NCBI GenBank assembly: GCA_964576925.1
Contig: CAZNWJ010000006.1
Span: 62,001 to 126,000 of the forward strand
Direction of reading: 5' to 3'
Origin: JADJGC01 sp964576925
GTDB taxonomy: Bacteria > Zixibacteria > MSB-5A5 > CAIYYT01
DNA: 64,000 bases
Each line of letters opens with the position of its first letter. The first letter of the stretch is position 1. The translations under genes and the position numbers were made by a program. Shown in pieces: positions 7,423-15,137 of the stretch. The notes beneath the pieces were generated by a model. It was not told the DNA's origin. It searched no databases and saw only the letters and a program-made list of their open reading frames with translations.

Positions 7423-9762
7423 TTGTTGCGAATGTTCTTGCTTATGGCTGGCCTGTCTGTTTCGGTAGCGCTTGGAGCATGCCCTGAGACATACTTCGAT
7501 AAGGATTGTGGACGGGATGGTGCGTGGGCTTCAGGCACGTACGGTTGCTTGCTGGGGGTGTTCCAGGGAGTTGAGGCCTACTCGAATGGCAATTGGACAG
7601 GGGGAGGCTGTGGTAAGTATCAATGTGTCGACTACGTTCGTCGGTTCTATCATGATGAAGTGGGTAATACCCTCGGCGCACTTGGCCCGGAGGCCTATGC
7701 GGTAAATGCCTTTGCTTCTTGGCACGATAACAGTGATCTCACTCAATATGCGAATGGGGCAACTACGAGTCCTCCTGCGCCTGGTGACATTTACTGTAAC
7801 AGTGGTCATGTCTTCGGCCACATCGCGATCATCAAGAGTGTCGACCTCGTCGCGATGCGCGTGGTTATTTGCGACCAAAATCGGTTCCCTGGTGAGTTTG
7901 AAAAGGAACTTGCTCTTCATGTGGACGGTCAAGGGCGATACTCGATTGACCCAATATACAGCGGCTATGCAACGCAGGGGTGGCTCCGTGATCCGGCCTA
8001 CGTGTTTAGCTCCTTTGACTGTGCATGGGTAACACAATCAATCGTACCAAATGCCGCATTCTTTCCTGGCCAGCTGGTGGAATGTCAGGTGAAGTACAAA
8101 AACACCGGCAGTTCAACGTGGCACAATGACCCAATAGCATATCCTGAATCTTATGTCGCACTTGCCTCCACAAACGAGGCTGGTACTCCATACATCAGCT
8201 TTTTCAATCGGCCACCCGATTCACCAGACCCAGATGTGAATTGGCTAACCGACAAGGTCCCCTGCACCATGCAAGAAGCAAGCGTTGCACCCGGCGACAC
8301 CGGAACCTTTGTCTTCACCGGCAGGATCAATTTGAACGCTGTTCCTGGTTCTCACAAGATTTACTTTGGTCCAGTGTACAAAAACAAAGTCCTCCCAGGG
8401 TGGGGCAAAATGCACTTTCCAATCGTCGTCGCGCCGGGTTGGGTTGCGTCCGTTCCTGCGAACGACTGCAGTGGTCCCGTTGATGGAAATAATCAGTGGC
8501 ACCAACCCAACTTCTACCCGCGGTACAACCAGTGGCGCCCACAGACTGTCCCAGATGTCGCCGGATGGGGCTGCAATGATTGCGATCGATTCTACCGCTA
8601 TTGGTACGACTATCCAGGAGCCGAAGTCAACATCGGTGCGTCACTGCACTTCGCGAGTGATGATGCAATCGCCATTTATGTGAATGGGCAATTTGTCGGT
8701 GAATGGGGCAACGGATGCCACCAGAGCGGTTGTGTCAACGGACCCGGCAATTGCGCGATCAATTTTCAAGTTCCAGACGTAGAAATTTCCCACTACCTTC
8801 ACAAAGGACCAAACCTCATTTCGGCGCGGGTTACCGATCGGGATGGCGGTGAGTATTTTTCACTTGCAGTTAATGAGCATCCCTTGGTCATCACGTCCAA
8901 AGCAATATGCTGCCTCGGTGCAGATAATTGCATGCCCATCACTGAAGGGTACACGTCGATTGATTGTCAGCAGGCAGGCGGCCAAGTCCTCGTTGGCGGG
9001 TGGTTTGATTGCAGCACTTTTTCATCGTGCACAAACCCGCAGTTGAAGGGTAAGAGCGACCCCGCCTTGTTCTTTACGACTCCATTACCGCTGCCTGCTC
9101 TACCCGCGCAGCTGACGTTCACCCTCGACGAGTCCAAGCCTCGGGAAGCGTACTACGACCTCCCAGAAGTACTTGGCGGAGCGCGCCTTGACGTCGCAGA
9201 TTTCACGGGCGAGTTCACGGTATTGGCGCAAGAAACCAACCACCCCGACACAGTTGACTTGCTCATCACAGACTACTCATTCGAGTGTCCTTCGGTACTG
9301 CTGGGCGGTCTGTCCACGGGCATCTCTTACGTTCGGCTAGACTCGAGTGCTACTGCCGTTCACCACGGTACGTACGTTCGATCAAGTCGCATGGTTGATG
9401 TCATTGTACAGTCCGTGCTCTTCAATGACCTCTTTCTTGAAAGCGACCCAATTCGGAGTCGCAGTCAAATTCACGGTCGCTTGAATCTCCAGACGGGAGT
9501 ACTCGAAGCAGGCTCCGAAACGTACAATGTCTTGCCAAGTCCGTGCGTCACCATTGCGTGCGGCGATGTGAACGGGAGCTGTCAAATTGATATCACTGAT
9601 GCCGTCGCGCTTATCCTGTACATCTTTGCTGGTGGCGCTCCGCCATCAGATCCGCAAGGTGGTGACGTTAGCTGCGACGGAAAGTGCAATATTGGAGACG
9701 CTGTTTACTTGGTAAACTATATTTTTGCATCGGGACCGGTTCCATGTGCGGCGTGCCCGTAA
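7423..9762 (+). CDS. Large secreted CHAP-domain protein with Ig-like, PA14-like and dockerin modules
   Basis: An export signal (residues 1-20) ends LGAC, which fits a lipobox, so this may be a lipoprotein. Then comes a CHAP amidase/peptidase domain (about 60-165) with Cys68 in YQCVDYVRR and His133 in FGHIAII, the expected catalytic pair for peptidoglycan cleavage. An Ig-like domain of the NBR1 type follows (about 195-335), then a PA14-like region (about 405-490, DDAIAIYVNGQFVGEW), a Cys-rich stretch and a C-terminal dockerin (from about 708, CGDVNGSCQIDITDAV) with two calcium-loop repeats. Start is TTG at 7423 or 7426, set by GGAGGTGA at 7412-7419. Dockerin tails are abundant in Zixibacteria-like genomes, so this gene looks native to the host lineage. 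Confidence 0.8.
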   Translation: MLRMFLLMAGLSVSVALGACPETYFDKDCGRDGAWASGTYGCLLGVFQGVEAYSNGNWTGGGCGKYQCVDYVRRFYHDEVGNTLGALGPEAYAVNAFASWHDNSDLTQYANGATTSPPAPGDIYCNSGHVFGHIAIIKSVDLVAMRVVICDQNRFPGEFEKELALHVDGQGRYSIDPIYSGYATQGWLRDPAYVFSSFDCAWVTQSIVPNAAFFPGQLVECQVKYKNTGSSTWHNDPIAYPESYVALASTNEAGTPYISFFNRPPDSPDPDVNWLTDKVPCTMQEASVAPGDTGTFVFTGRINLNAVPGSHKIYFGPVYKNKVLPGWGKMHFPIVVAPGWVASVPANDCSGPVDGNNQWHQPNFYPRYNQWRPQTVPDVAGWGCNDCDRFYRYWYDYPGAEVNIGASLHFASDDAIAIYVNGQFVGEWGNGCHQSGCVNGPGNCAINFQVPDVEISHYLHKGPNLISARVTDRDGGEYFSLAVNEHPLVITSKAICCLGADNCMPITEGYTSIDCQQAGGQVLVGGWFDCSTFSSCTNPQLKGKSDPALFFTTPLPLPALPAQLTFTLDESKPREAYYDLPEVLGGARLDVADFTGEFTVLAQETNHPDTVDLLITDYSFECPSVLLGGLSTGISYVRLDSSATAVHHGTYVRSSRMVDVIVQSVLFNDLFLESDPIRSRSQIHGRLNLQTGVLEAGSETYNVLPSPCVTIACGDVNGSCQIDITDAVALILYIFAGGAPPSDPQGGDVSCDGKCNIGDAVYLVNYIFASGPVPCAACP

Positions 9763-9799
9763 GACTGTTTTCCGTGAGTTTGCTGAACGAGTGTAAGAG

Positions 9800-9986
9800 T
9801 TATCCACAGTGAGTGAGGAATATCGCTACTATTCGACAATTGTTCGTTTTATCAGACGAACTATGATGCTTTCATTGGTGAATCGGTCGGTCGAGAAAAT
9901 GCCACGCTCGCCAGTGTCTGCTTAAATGTGGGTCTACCGGGGTTCAATAGGTAAAAGGTTCGAACATCCTTCACCAGGGTGAACCA
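9800..9986 (+). repeat. Cassette repeat A (short form, no XRE gene)
   Basis: The left part (9800-9845) matches repeats B and C: TTATCCACAG, GAGGAATAT and TCGACAATTG. The right part (about 9890-9986) matches their right ends, up to the palindrome TTCACCAGGGTGAA at 9970-9983. The XRE gene found between these parts in B and C is missing. The right arm beyond the palindrome is shared with B but not C. On the minus strand the right part keeps an open frame beginning WFTLVKDVRTF, the same as the recombinase C-terminus at repeat C. Confidence 0.85.
9840..9867 (+). promoter_or_regulatory. Promoter-like pair in repeat A
   Basis: TTGTTC (9840-9845) and TATGAT (9862-9867) are 16 bp apart, placed as in repeats B and C. 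No gene follows, so it is probably a relic. Confidence 0.45.
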
Positions 9987-9988
9987 AC

Positions 9989-10004
9989 TGGACAGAAGTG
10001 TCCA
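9989..10004. repeat. Perfect inverted repeat TGGACA-gaag-TGTCCA right of core A
   Basis: A 6-bp perfect palindrome with a 4-bp spacer, six bases beyond the putative crossover core. An identical copy lies at 14040-14055. It could be an operator or a recombinase accessory site. Confidence 0.6.
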
Positions 10005-10580
10005 CTTCATCGTGCTTAAAATGCAGATGACGAGAAATTTTCATTATGATCTTGACCTTGCTTTCGACTTTGAGTATGTTGTAGTCGTGATCGGTGCCAG
10101 TTCACCATCGCTCGCCAGGACGGCGATTCAACCTCAGCAGTTCGGACATACCCAGGCGGGTTTGGGTCCGACTCCTTACATATCCATGGTCGGTCTACTT
10201 GATGACCATGTAATACCGGTGCCACTCCGCACGACGGAGACGGCGATTTTAGTAATGTCACAGTAGAAAAACCGTCATATCGGCCACAAATTGCTGGGGG
10301 TACATCTTGTCGGTACTTAGGACGTATTGGTTGCCTGCCTGCAGCATCGTAACGACAAAAGAATGTCTTTCCTCATCAGCCATTCGGCGTACTCCGAATC
10401 ACGACGCGCCAGTCAAGTTTGAGGCTGAACACAACCATACTTACGCGAGTCGCACTCACGAAAGGAGGTACAGAGGCAAGTGCACATTTTGGCGCCTAGA
10501 ATCTGAGCGCCATTCGACCGGCCAACTGGCACAAAGCCGCTTGGTCTCTTATTCAAGTACAAGAATTCAGGAGTTGAGAC
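10005..10580. other. Gene-free interval at the start of cassette 1
   Basis: About 575 bp without a convincing gene. A good sigma70-like pair, TTGACC (10052-10057) and TATGTT (10075-10080) with a 17-bp spacer, points rightward, but no clear gene or terminator follows within 400 bp. A structured or leader RNA is possible but unsupported. Confidence 0.4.
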
Positions 10581-11213
10581 ATGAGAAATCAAAAGTCCAC
10601 TTATGAGTTGAAGCGCTCACCGTGTTCGGATTGGCCTTTTAAAAAGACCGTCCGTGGCGCGGTTCTTGCCTGCGGCTTGATTTGCGCGCTTACGTTGGCA
10701 TGCATGAAGCAGCCGACTTCCGAATCGGACACACCCGCGGATGAGTCCCAGAATCAGGAGATGTTGATGCCTATCATCTACGCTGGTTCCGAGACGCTGG
10801 AAGAAGTTGAGTTGAGTATCCGCCAATTCGAGCAACAAGCCGGATGCGACTACTTTACCGCAGTAGAGGAGACTGAGATCGTTGCCTCATTCAAAGCGCA
10901 TCGAAGCAGTCCGAGTACTTCATTGGCGGCGGCGTACCGTGCCTATACTTCGCACTTCGTATACCACCCGCCGACAGACGTTGATCTTTGGCTGGAATAC
11001 AAGTGGGGTGCGAACCAATGTCGGCCTTACTACATGTACACAAGTACGTGGTTGCTGACGAAAATTGTCCAGAAATGCTATAACGGACAAATCACCTCAT
11101 GGACGTGGTACGAGGGCGGATACCAAAGAGTGACTGCAATTATTGGGTACTGTGGCTGGGTGCCGTATGGTCGCTGGCCGACTTTCTCAGACCTCTGGGT
11201 AGTCGTTGGATGA
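10581..11213 (+). CDS. Secreted protein, probable lipoprotein, unknown function
   Basis: The N-terminus has a basic region and a hydrophobic segment (about 26-40) ending LTLAC. This resembles a lipobox, though position -3 is Thr, so processing as a lipoprotein is likely but not certain. The mature part has no domain I recognise. It is rich in Trp and Tyr near the end and has several Cys (CDYF, QCRPYY, KCYNG, GYCGW) that could form disulfides outside the membrane. The start is well supported: AGGAG at 10569-10573, seven bases before the ATG. It is the first gene of cassette 1, followed by a stem-loop. Its role relative to the AbiE pair is unknown. Confidence 0.65.
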   Translation: MRNQKSTYELKRSPCSDWPFKKTVRGAVLACGLICALTLACMKQPTSESDTPADESQNQEMLMPIIYAGSETLEEVELSIRQFEQQAGCDYFTAVEETEIVASFKAHRSSPSTSLAAAYRAYTSHFVYHPPTDVDLWLEYKWGANQCRPYYMYTSTWLLTKIVQKCYNGQITSWTWYEGGYQRVTAIIGYCGWVPYGRWPTFSDLWVVVG

Positions 11214-11228
11214 AATTTGTTATATGCT

Positions 11229-11257
11229 GCTGAGTGGGCTCTTTAAGCTCACTCAGC
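11229..11257 (+). terminator. Stem-loop after the lipoprotein gene
   Basis: A 12-bp stem with one G-T pair (11229-11240 with 11246-11257) and a 5-base loop lies 15 bp past the stop. There is no T-run, so termination is plausible but not assured. Confidence 0.5.
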
Positions 11258-11263
11258 TCTAAT

Positions 11264-11506
11264 ATGTCCAATGAAACTCTACGGCGGCGTCTAAAGATCA
11301 ATCACCAACATTTTGTGATCGCGTACCTTGTTCTAGGTATACTCGTTTCGATCTTCATACAAGATGATCAAGTGACTTCAGCGTACCGCGATCTCCCTCC
11401 TTCGTTTCACAAAGTGCTCAATCAAGCGTTAGTTCAGTTCATTGCGCCGACTTTACTATGGCCATTCGTTGTGACCGCAATTATTGGTGGACTATTGGTC
11501 GGCTAA
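11264..11506 (+). CDS. Small two-helix membrane protein, unknown function
   Basis: About 80 residues with two hydrophobic segments (FVIAYLVLGILVSIFI and LLWPFVVTAIIGGLLVG) joined by a short polar stretch. The protein ends immediately after the second helix. I chose ATG 11264; the frame is open from a GTG at 11234, but that lies inside a stem-loop. No ribosome binding site is evident. It sits alone between the lipoprotein and the oppositely oriented AbiE operon. It could be a small membrane effector or simply a hypothetical membrane protein. Nothing in the sequence decides this. Confidence 0.45.
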   Translation: MSNETLRRRLKINHQHFVIAYLVLGILVSIFIQDDQVTSAYRDLPPSFHKVLNQALVQFIAPTLLWPFVVTAIIGGLLVG

Positions 11507-11580
11507 TCAACGGGACTTACAGCTATTGACCCAGAATATTTGCGTTTTTCGTCAACTGCAAAGCCCTTCTCATTGCTGCA

Positions 11581-12864
11581 CTACCGTAACAAATCATCAA
11601 GTGTGGCCGACAGCAGCGCTGACTTATTGAGCAGAATCTGCTCCCGCTGATTCAAGTTCTCTGCCGTCATGCGGATGAGCTTCGTCGCCATACCGTCACC
11701 CAGCAATATGCGACTGACTTTGGAGAGGTAATTCTCAGATTTGTAGTAGAAGAGGGTTGCATACTGCCACAGCTTCTCTTTGTTACTTGCTTTGGACGTC
11801 GAACCATCTGCACTGAAGCTGAGCTTGCTCTCGATGCTCTTTTCGACAGCGATGGTGAGGTCGCCTTCACGGAAATCAACCCAGTGGTCGCTGATGGAGT
11901 AAATAATGCGAACAGTTCCGCCATCATCCGTCCCGTAGACGTACGCGAACGTGTAGATGTCTGTCCGGAAATCCTGGTGAATGCGGATACTCTGGAGTGC
12001 CGTGACAGTACGAATCTTGTACGCGTCGAGGAGGCGCAGGTAGCTCTCCCGCCAGTGTGCAAGCCAGTCGTCGATGAACCGCTTGTCGACGAAGAGTGGT
12101 GCGAGATCCTGCTGCAGATTAGCGTCATTAACTTTGTTCATCTGTAGCGTCAGGCGGTCGAAGAGGGTGCGAGGATCCTTTGCCTCGACGCCCTTCGCTT
12201 CCAAGTAGTCGAGATCGGGGATGATTTTCTTACCCATGTACCAGAGGAGATCGTAGATGTCTCGCCCTTTCTCTTCGTAGACGGCAGTGCCGATACCGCG
12301 CTGCCCGCGCAGGAAAATTGCGGCAACTTTGCTCGCCATGAGGGAGGACATGTTGTACGTCCGAATGACGAACGACAGCTGATCGCGGTTGATCGGCTGG
12401 CGCTCGATGACCGTCTTGGGCGCGATGAAGTAGTTCAGGTCAATCTTGACGTGCACCTGATTCGACGGGTGGTTGATCCCCAGCGCTTCCCCGACGTGGA
12501 ACCGCAGCAGTAAGCCGCGTCCGGTCGTCAACTTGATGGTCAGCAAGTCGTCGCTGGAGCCGTAGGTAGTCTTGAAGTGCGCTGCGACCTCATCGCGTAA
12601 GGTGGTCAGAAATTCTTCGGTTACGGGATGCGTGATCTCGAAGTCAAGGTCAACGGACATGCGATTGAGGCCGTGACAAATGCGAAGTGCGGAACCGCCG
12701 TACATTGTCCACTTGCTGTACTCCGGGTGATGGTAAATGAAGTTCAGGACGTAGTACTGCAGTTCTTCTTTCATCGCATTGCGCTGCGTTTCCACGTCCA
12801 CCGTCCCCGCCGTGGCGATTTCGTCGAGCTTGCGCTGTAGGGCAATGAGAATCTGGTCATGCAT
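11581..12864 (-). CDS. abiEii: AbiEii-type nucleotidyltransferase toxin
   Basis: This is the 427-residue toxin of a type IV toxin-antitoxin / abortive infection system. The nucleotidyltransferase motif GGSALR (56-61) is followed by G...R68-S70 and DLDF (72-75), the DNA polymerase beta-like active site of AbiEii/AbiGii proteins. Characterised AbiEii-family toxins transfer nucleotides, in some cases to tRNA, and arrest growth after phage infection. I chose ATG 12864 because it overlaps the antitoxin stop by 8 bp, which is typical translational coupling. The frame is open 60 bp further upstream, but that would run far into the antitoxin gene. The protein is longer than many family members, with an extra C-terminal helical part. 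It forms the core of cassette 1, between repeats A and B. Confidence 0.85.
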   Translation of the reverse strand: MHDQILIALQRKLDEIATAGTVDVETQRNAMKEELQYYVLNFIYHHPEYSKWTMYGGSALRICHGLNRMSVDLDFEITHPVTEEFLTTLRDEVAAHFKTTYGSSDDLLTIKLTTGRGLLLRFHVGEALGINHPSNQVHVKIDLNYFIAPKTVIERQPINRDQLSFVIRTYNMSSLMASKVAAIFLRGQRGIGTAVYEEKGRDIYDLLWYMGKKIIPDLDYLEAKGVEAKDPRTLFDRLTLQMNKVNDANLQQDLAPLFVDKRFIDDWLAHWRESYLRLLDAYKIRTVTALQSIRIHQDFRTDIYTFAYVYGTDDGGTVRIIYSISDHWVDFREGDLTIAVEKSIESKLSFSADGSTSKASNKEKLWQYATLFYYKSENYLSKVSRILLGDGMATKLIRMTAENLNQREQILLNKSALLSATLDDLLR

Positions 12865-13477
12865 GGTTGTTATAATCCTTGACGAGTGCGTAGAATGTCT
12901 GTCGCTCTGTCTCCGCCATTTCATCGAAATCTACACGCAGCCCTTCGATGAGACCGTCAATGTCTTTCATCTGCACGCCATGGAACTGCCGCGTACGGAA
13001 GTACAGCAGGTCGAAAAGCGCTTTGGCCGGCGAGGCGATGAAGAAGGTAAATGTCCGTTTCTCTGACGAGAAGCCGGAGAACAACTTCGCCTGCAGTGAC
13101 TGGTAGGTGAAATCGCCGACCTTCGTCTTGTACTCGCGCGTCGTCTTCTGCGTGACGGACGTTACGGTATGGATCACCTCGGTGGTCAGGTTGTAATACT
13201 GGAGCGCTGTCCACGAGCTGATGTACGACGGTCGCCGGAGAATATTCGCCAAGAAGAAGGTGTAGGAGATATCACTCTTGTGCTTGTTGTAGAAATCCGC
13301 GGTCACGTAGAGACCACGGCGCAGCAAGAGAATTTCGCGCCGCTTCAAGGTCTGGCTAATGTACGTGTCTACCGTTGTGGCTTTGAGCCCGTACTGCTCA
13401 CTCAACTGGCGAATCGCCTGCTTTTCGAAGTAGGGCTGCGATTTCAGCTGCTCGATTAATGTAGTTCTGTATTTCAT
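12857..13477 (-). CDS. abiEi: AbiEi-type antitoxin / autorepressor
   Basis: A 206-residue protein with an N-terminal winged helix (about 15-60: QAIRQLSEQYGLKATTVDTY, then RREILLLRRGLYVT) and the AbiEi core that follows. ILRRPSYISSWTALQYY is the characteristic segment of this family and FIASPAKALFDLLYF is typical of its C-terminal part. AbiEi proteins neutralise the AbiEii toxin and repress their own operon by binding inverted repeats at the promoter. The gene overlaps the toxin by 8 bp. A strong sigma70-like promoter lies directly upstream (13490-13518) with only about six bases of leader, so translation is nearly leaderless. Confidence 0.85.
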   Translation of the reverse strand: MKYRTTLIEQLKSQPYFEKQAIRQLSEQYGLKATTVDTYISQTLKRREILLLRRGLYVTADFYNKHKSDISYTFFLANILRRPSYISSWTALQYYNLTTEVIHTVTSVTQKTTREYKTKVGDFTYQSLQAKLFSGFSSEKRTFTFFIASPAKALFDLLYFRTRQFHGVQMKDIDGLIEGLRVDFDEMAETERQTFYALVKDYNNHA

Positions 13478-13489
13478 AACTATGATGAA

Positions 13490-13518
13490 AGCATATCAGA
13501 TGTGAAACGCTATGTCAA
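13490..13518 (-). promoter_or_regulatory. Promoter of abiEi-abiEii
   Basis: On the minus strand TTGACA (13518-13513), a 17-bp spacer and TATGCT (13495-13490) form a near-consensus sigma70 promoter. The predicted start is about six bases from the abiEi ATG, with no Shine-Dalgarno site. Confidence 0.8.
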
Positions 13519-13631
13519 ATGGTAACTTACCAAGCTTGAAAAATCATCAATAATCAAGCGTATTCACACTAAACACATATAAATCAACGTCTTATCCACA
13601 GATACTGAGGAATATCGCTACTAATCGACAA

Positions 13632-13660
13632 TTGAAGCCCTGAAATGCCACAGGTACGCT
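13632..13660 (+). promoter_or_regulatory. Promoter of XRE gene B
   Basis: TTGAAG (13632-13637), 17-bp spacer, TACGCT (13655-13660). The same hexamers occur at repeat C and upstream of the XRE gene at 19904. Predicted leader before ATG 13671 is about four bases. Confidence 0.7.
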
Positions 13661-13670
13661 GCTTTGTGGT

Positions 13671-13910
13671 ATGAGCCCAAGCTCCCATCCGCTCTACCAC
13701 TACCGCATTACGCACCAACTCACCCGTAAGACGCTTGCGAAGCAATTCGGCTGCTCGGCACGATCCTTGTACCGCTGGGAGCATGGGGTGGTGCATCCAC
13801 ACTTGACCTGGGCAGTCCGGGCGAGTGCGATCACTGGTCTCTCCTTGGATACGTTGTTTGGCAGTGTTAGGGAAGTCACGCCGCATTCGACGTCGCCACA
13901 ACTGACATAG
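13671..13910 (+). CDS. Small XRE-type helix-turn-helix regulator (repeat B copy)
   Basis: A 79-residue DNA-binding protein. The helix-turn-helix covers LTRKTLAKQFGCSARSLYRW, followed by WEHGVVHPHL and SLDTLFGS, the usual end of a Cro/C1-type domain. It is a close paralogue of the protein at 17475-17708, which differs mainly in the first helix and the tail. The last residues (VREVTPHSTS) overlap, on the opposite strand, the frame homologous to the recombinase C-terminus. The promoter lies within the repeat and gives an almost leaderless message. It likely controls its own repeat or neighbouring cassette genes; the targets are not known. Confidence 0.75.
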   Translation: MSPSSHPLYHYRITHQLTRKTLAKQFGCSARSLYRWEHGVVHPHLTWAVRASAITGLSLDTLFGSVREVTPHSTSPQLT

Positions 13911-14039
13911 AAAATTTCCGGTGTTGATTCGCCGGACGGACAGAAAATTTTCGCACTGCCGCCAGTGTCTGTTTGAACGTGGGTCGACCGGGGTGTAGCA
14001 GGTAAAAAGTTCGAACATCCTTCACCAGGGTGAACCAAC

Positions 14040-14055
14040 TGGACAGAAGTGTCCA
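14040..14055. repeat. Perfect inverted repeat TGGACA-gaag-TGTCCA right of core B
   Basis: Identical to 9989-10004 and at the same distance from the palindromic core. It is absent at repeat C, where the recombinase gene begins. Confidence 0.6.
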
Positions 14056-14063
14056 CTTCACGG

Positions 14064-14097
14064 AAACATCAAATTCTCACGTAAATTTGATGTTTTT
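14064..14097 (+). terminator. Rho-independent terminator after XRE gene B
   Basis: A perfect 12-bp stem (14064-14075 with 14084-14095), 8-base loop and five T. It would end the XRE transcript before the lexA-like promoter. AT-rich arms could also act in the other direction. Confidence 0.75.
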
Positions 14098-14212
14098 ATG
14101 TATTTGGGCTGAAATTGTGCCTATGACACCCGAGCTGGGTTCGAACCGATTGGACACCAAACAAGTGAAGTACTCAGATGTACTAAAAAAGCTTAACGGT
14201 AGTGGTTTTGAC

Positions 14213-14241
14213 TTGACAACTACAAATAAACTCTCTAGACT
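14213..14241 (+). promoter_or_regulatory. Promoter of the lexA-like gene
   Basis: Consensus TTGACA (14213-14218), 17-bp spacer, TAGACT (14236-14241). The expected start falls on the A of ATG 14248, so the message should be leaderless. Confidence 0.8.
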
Positions 14242-14247
14242 TCACCC

Positions 14248-14865
14248 ATGAGCACTTTCGGCAAACTGCATCCGACGCAGGAACGGCTCCTGAAGGTCTT
14301 GGCAGGCTATGAGGAGGAGACTCCTTCGCTCCGCCGCCTCGGTGCCCTGATCGGGATTCAGTCTGCGAATACAATAGCTCATCACCTTAGACAACTTGAA
14401 GCAAAGGGCTACCTGATACCGCTTTCCGAGGGTGGATATCGAATCGTGAAAGAGCCGGGGCGTGACGTGATATATGTACCGCTATATGGAAATGCGGCTT
14501 GCGGAAAGACGGAATTCTTTGCGGACGAGAATGTCCAGGAGCGCATTCCGCTCCCGGCGCGTACGTTCAGAATAGGCCCGGATTACTTTCTGGTTAAGGC
14601 CAATGGATCATCAATGGAGCCAAAGATTCATGATGGCGACCTCCTTCTGGTTCAGAAACAAAGTGCTGCGGAACATGGTCAGATCGTTGTCGCTGCACTG
14701 GACGACGGCATCTACGCGAAACAGCTGCTCAAAGGTGAAAAAGCGATTGTGCTGAATTCATTTAATGTCATTTTCCCACCAGTAACGGTGGATGCACGGA
14801 AGCAACTACACATCCTTGGTTTGGTGAGAGGAGTACTGAAGTATTCACTTCACCCGAACAAGTAG
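14248..14865 (+). CDS. LexA-like S24 autocleaving repressor
   Basis: The N-terminal winged helix (about 10-62, TPSLRRLGALIGIQSANTIAHHLRQL) matches the LexA DNA-binding domain. The C-terminal S24 peptidase domain has Ser122 in NGSSMEP and Lys158 in IYAKQLL as catalytic dyad. The cleavage site reads NAACGK (Cys85-Gly86), as in UmuD, rather than the usual LexA Ala-Gly. Such repressors self-cleave when RecA is activated by DNA damage. The gene heads cassette 2, with DUF2188 and CBASS genes following on the same strand after a 40-bp gap, so it is probably their regulator. A consensus promoter implies a leaderless mRNA. It could be the element's own SOS switch rather than the chromosomal LexA. Confidence 0.85.
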   Translation: MSTFGKLHPTQERLLKVLAGYEEETPSLRRLGALIGIQSANTIAHHLRQLEAKGYLIPLSEGGYRIVKEPGRDVIYVPLYGNAACGKTEFFADENVQERIPLPARTFRIGPDYFLVKANGSSMEPKIHDGDLLLVQKQSAAEHGQIVVAALDDGIYAKQLLKGEKAIVLNSFNVIFPPVTVDARKQLHILGLVRGVLKYSLHPNK

Positions 14866-14905
14866 TGTGCTGTCAACTCTGGTGCACCGCCAGAAAGGAT
14901 TTTTC

Positions 14906-15136
14906 ATGGCTAAGAATATTCACGTTGTTCCTTTGGGGAACAAGTGGGCGGTAAAAGAGGAAGGAAACTCGCAGCCGCTATCGACGCATCGGACACAAGG
15001 CGCCGCTGAACAGGCAGGTCGTTCCGAAGCTCGTTCCAATCAGTCGGAACTGATTACTCACCGGCCGAATGGGCAGATTCGGAGCAAGGATAGCTTCGGT
15101 TCGGATCCAAATCCACCCAAGGACAGGGAGCACTAA
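14906..15136 (+). CDS. DUF2188 domain protein
   Basis: A 76-residue protein with the DUF2188 pattern: HVVPLGNKWAVKEEGNSQPLSTHRTQGAA, then EARSNQSELITHRPNGQIRSKDS. The family is small, widespread and of unknown function, with a beta-rich fold sometimes placed beside stress or defence genes. AAAGGA at 14894-14899 supports ATG 14906. The stop codon is separated from the CD-NTase start by a single base, so the two are translationally coupled. That makes it a likely accessory component or regulator of the CBASS operon. Confidence 0.8.
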   Translation: MAKNIHVVPLGNKWAVKEEGNSQPLSTHRTQGAAEQAGRSEARSNQSELITHRPNGQIRSKDSFGSDPNPPKDREH

Positions 15137-15137
15137 T

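Larger units (their letters stand above)
13592..14037 (+). repeat. Cassette repeat B (446 bp, with XRE gene)
   Basis: It starts TTATCCACAG (a DnaA-box match), carries a promoter block and a small XRE gene, and ends at the palindrome TTCACCAGGGTGAA (14021-14034). It is co-linear with repeat C over the same 446-bp length, with high identity in the XRE gene. The right arm beyond the palindrome matches repeat A. Confidence 0.88.

Noticed and set aside
7531..8037. 168-residue minus-strand frame inside the CHAP gene
   Set aside because: The plus-strand CHAP domain is clearly real over the same bases; the shadow frame has no motif.
9979..10266. Open frame starting GTG in the right arm of repeat A
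   Set aside because: The first codons are just the att-adjacent palindrome shared with repeat B (14030-14251); the rest differs and has no ribosome binding site or known motif.
13876..14061. Minus-strand frame WFTLVKDVRTF... in repeat B as a gene of its own
   Set aside because: It corresponds to the tail of the serine recombinase; without the catalytic part it is better seen as a repeat remnant.
14030..14251. Open frame across the right arm of repeat B and the lexA promoter
   Set aside because: It covers a terminator and a consensus promoter, shares only the palindrome-encoded start with repeat A, and shows no protein features.
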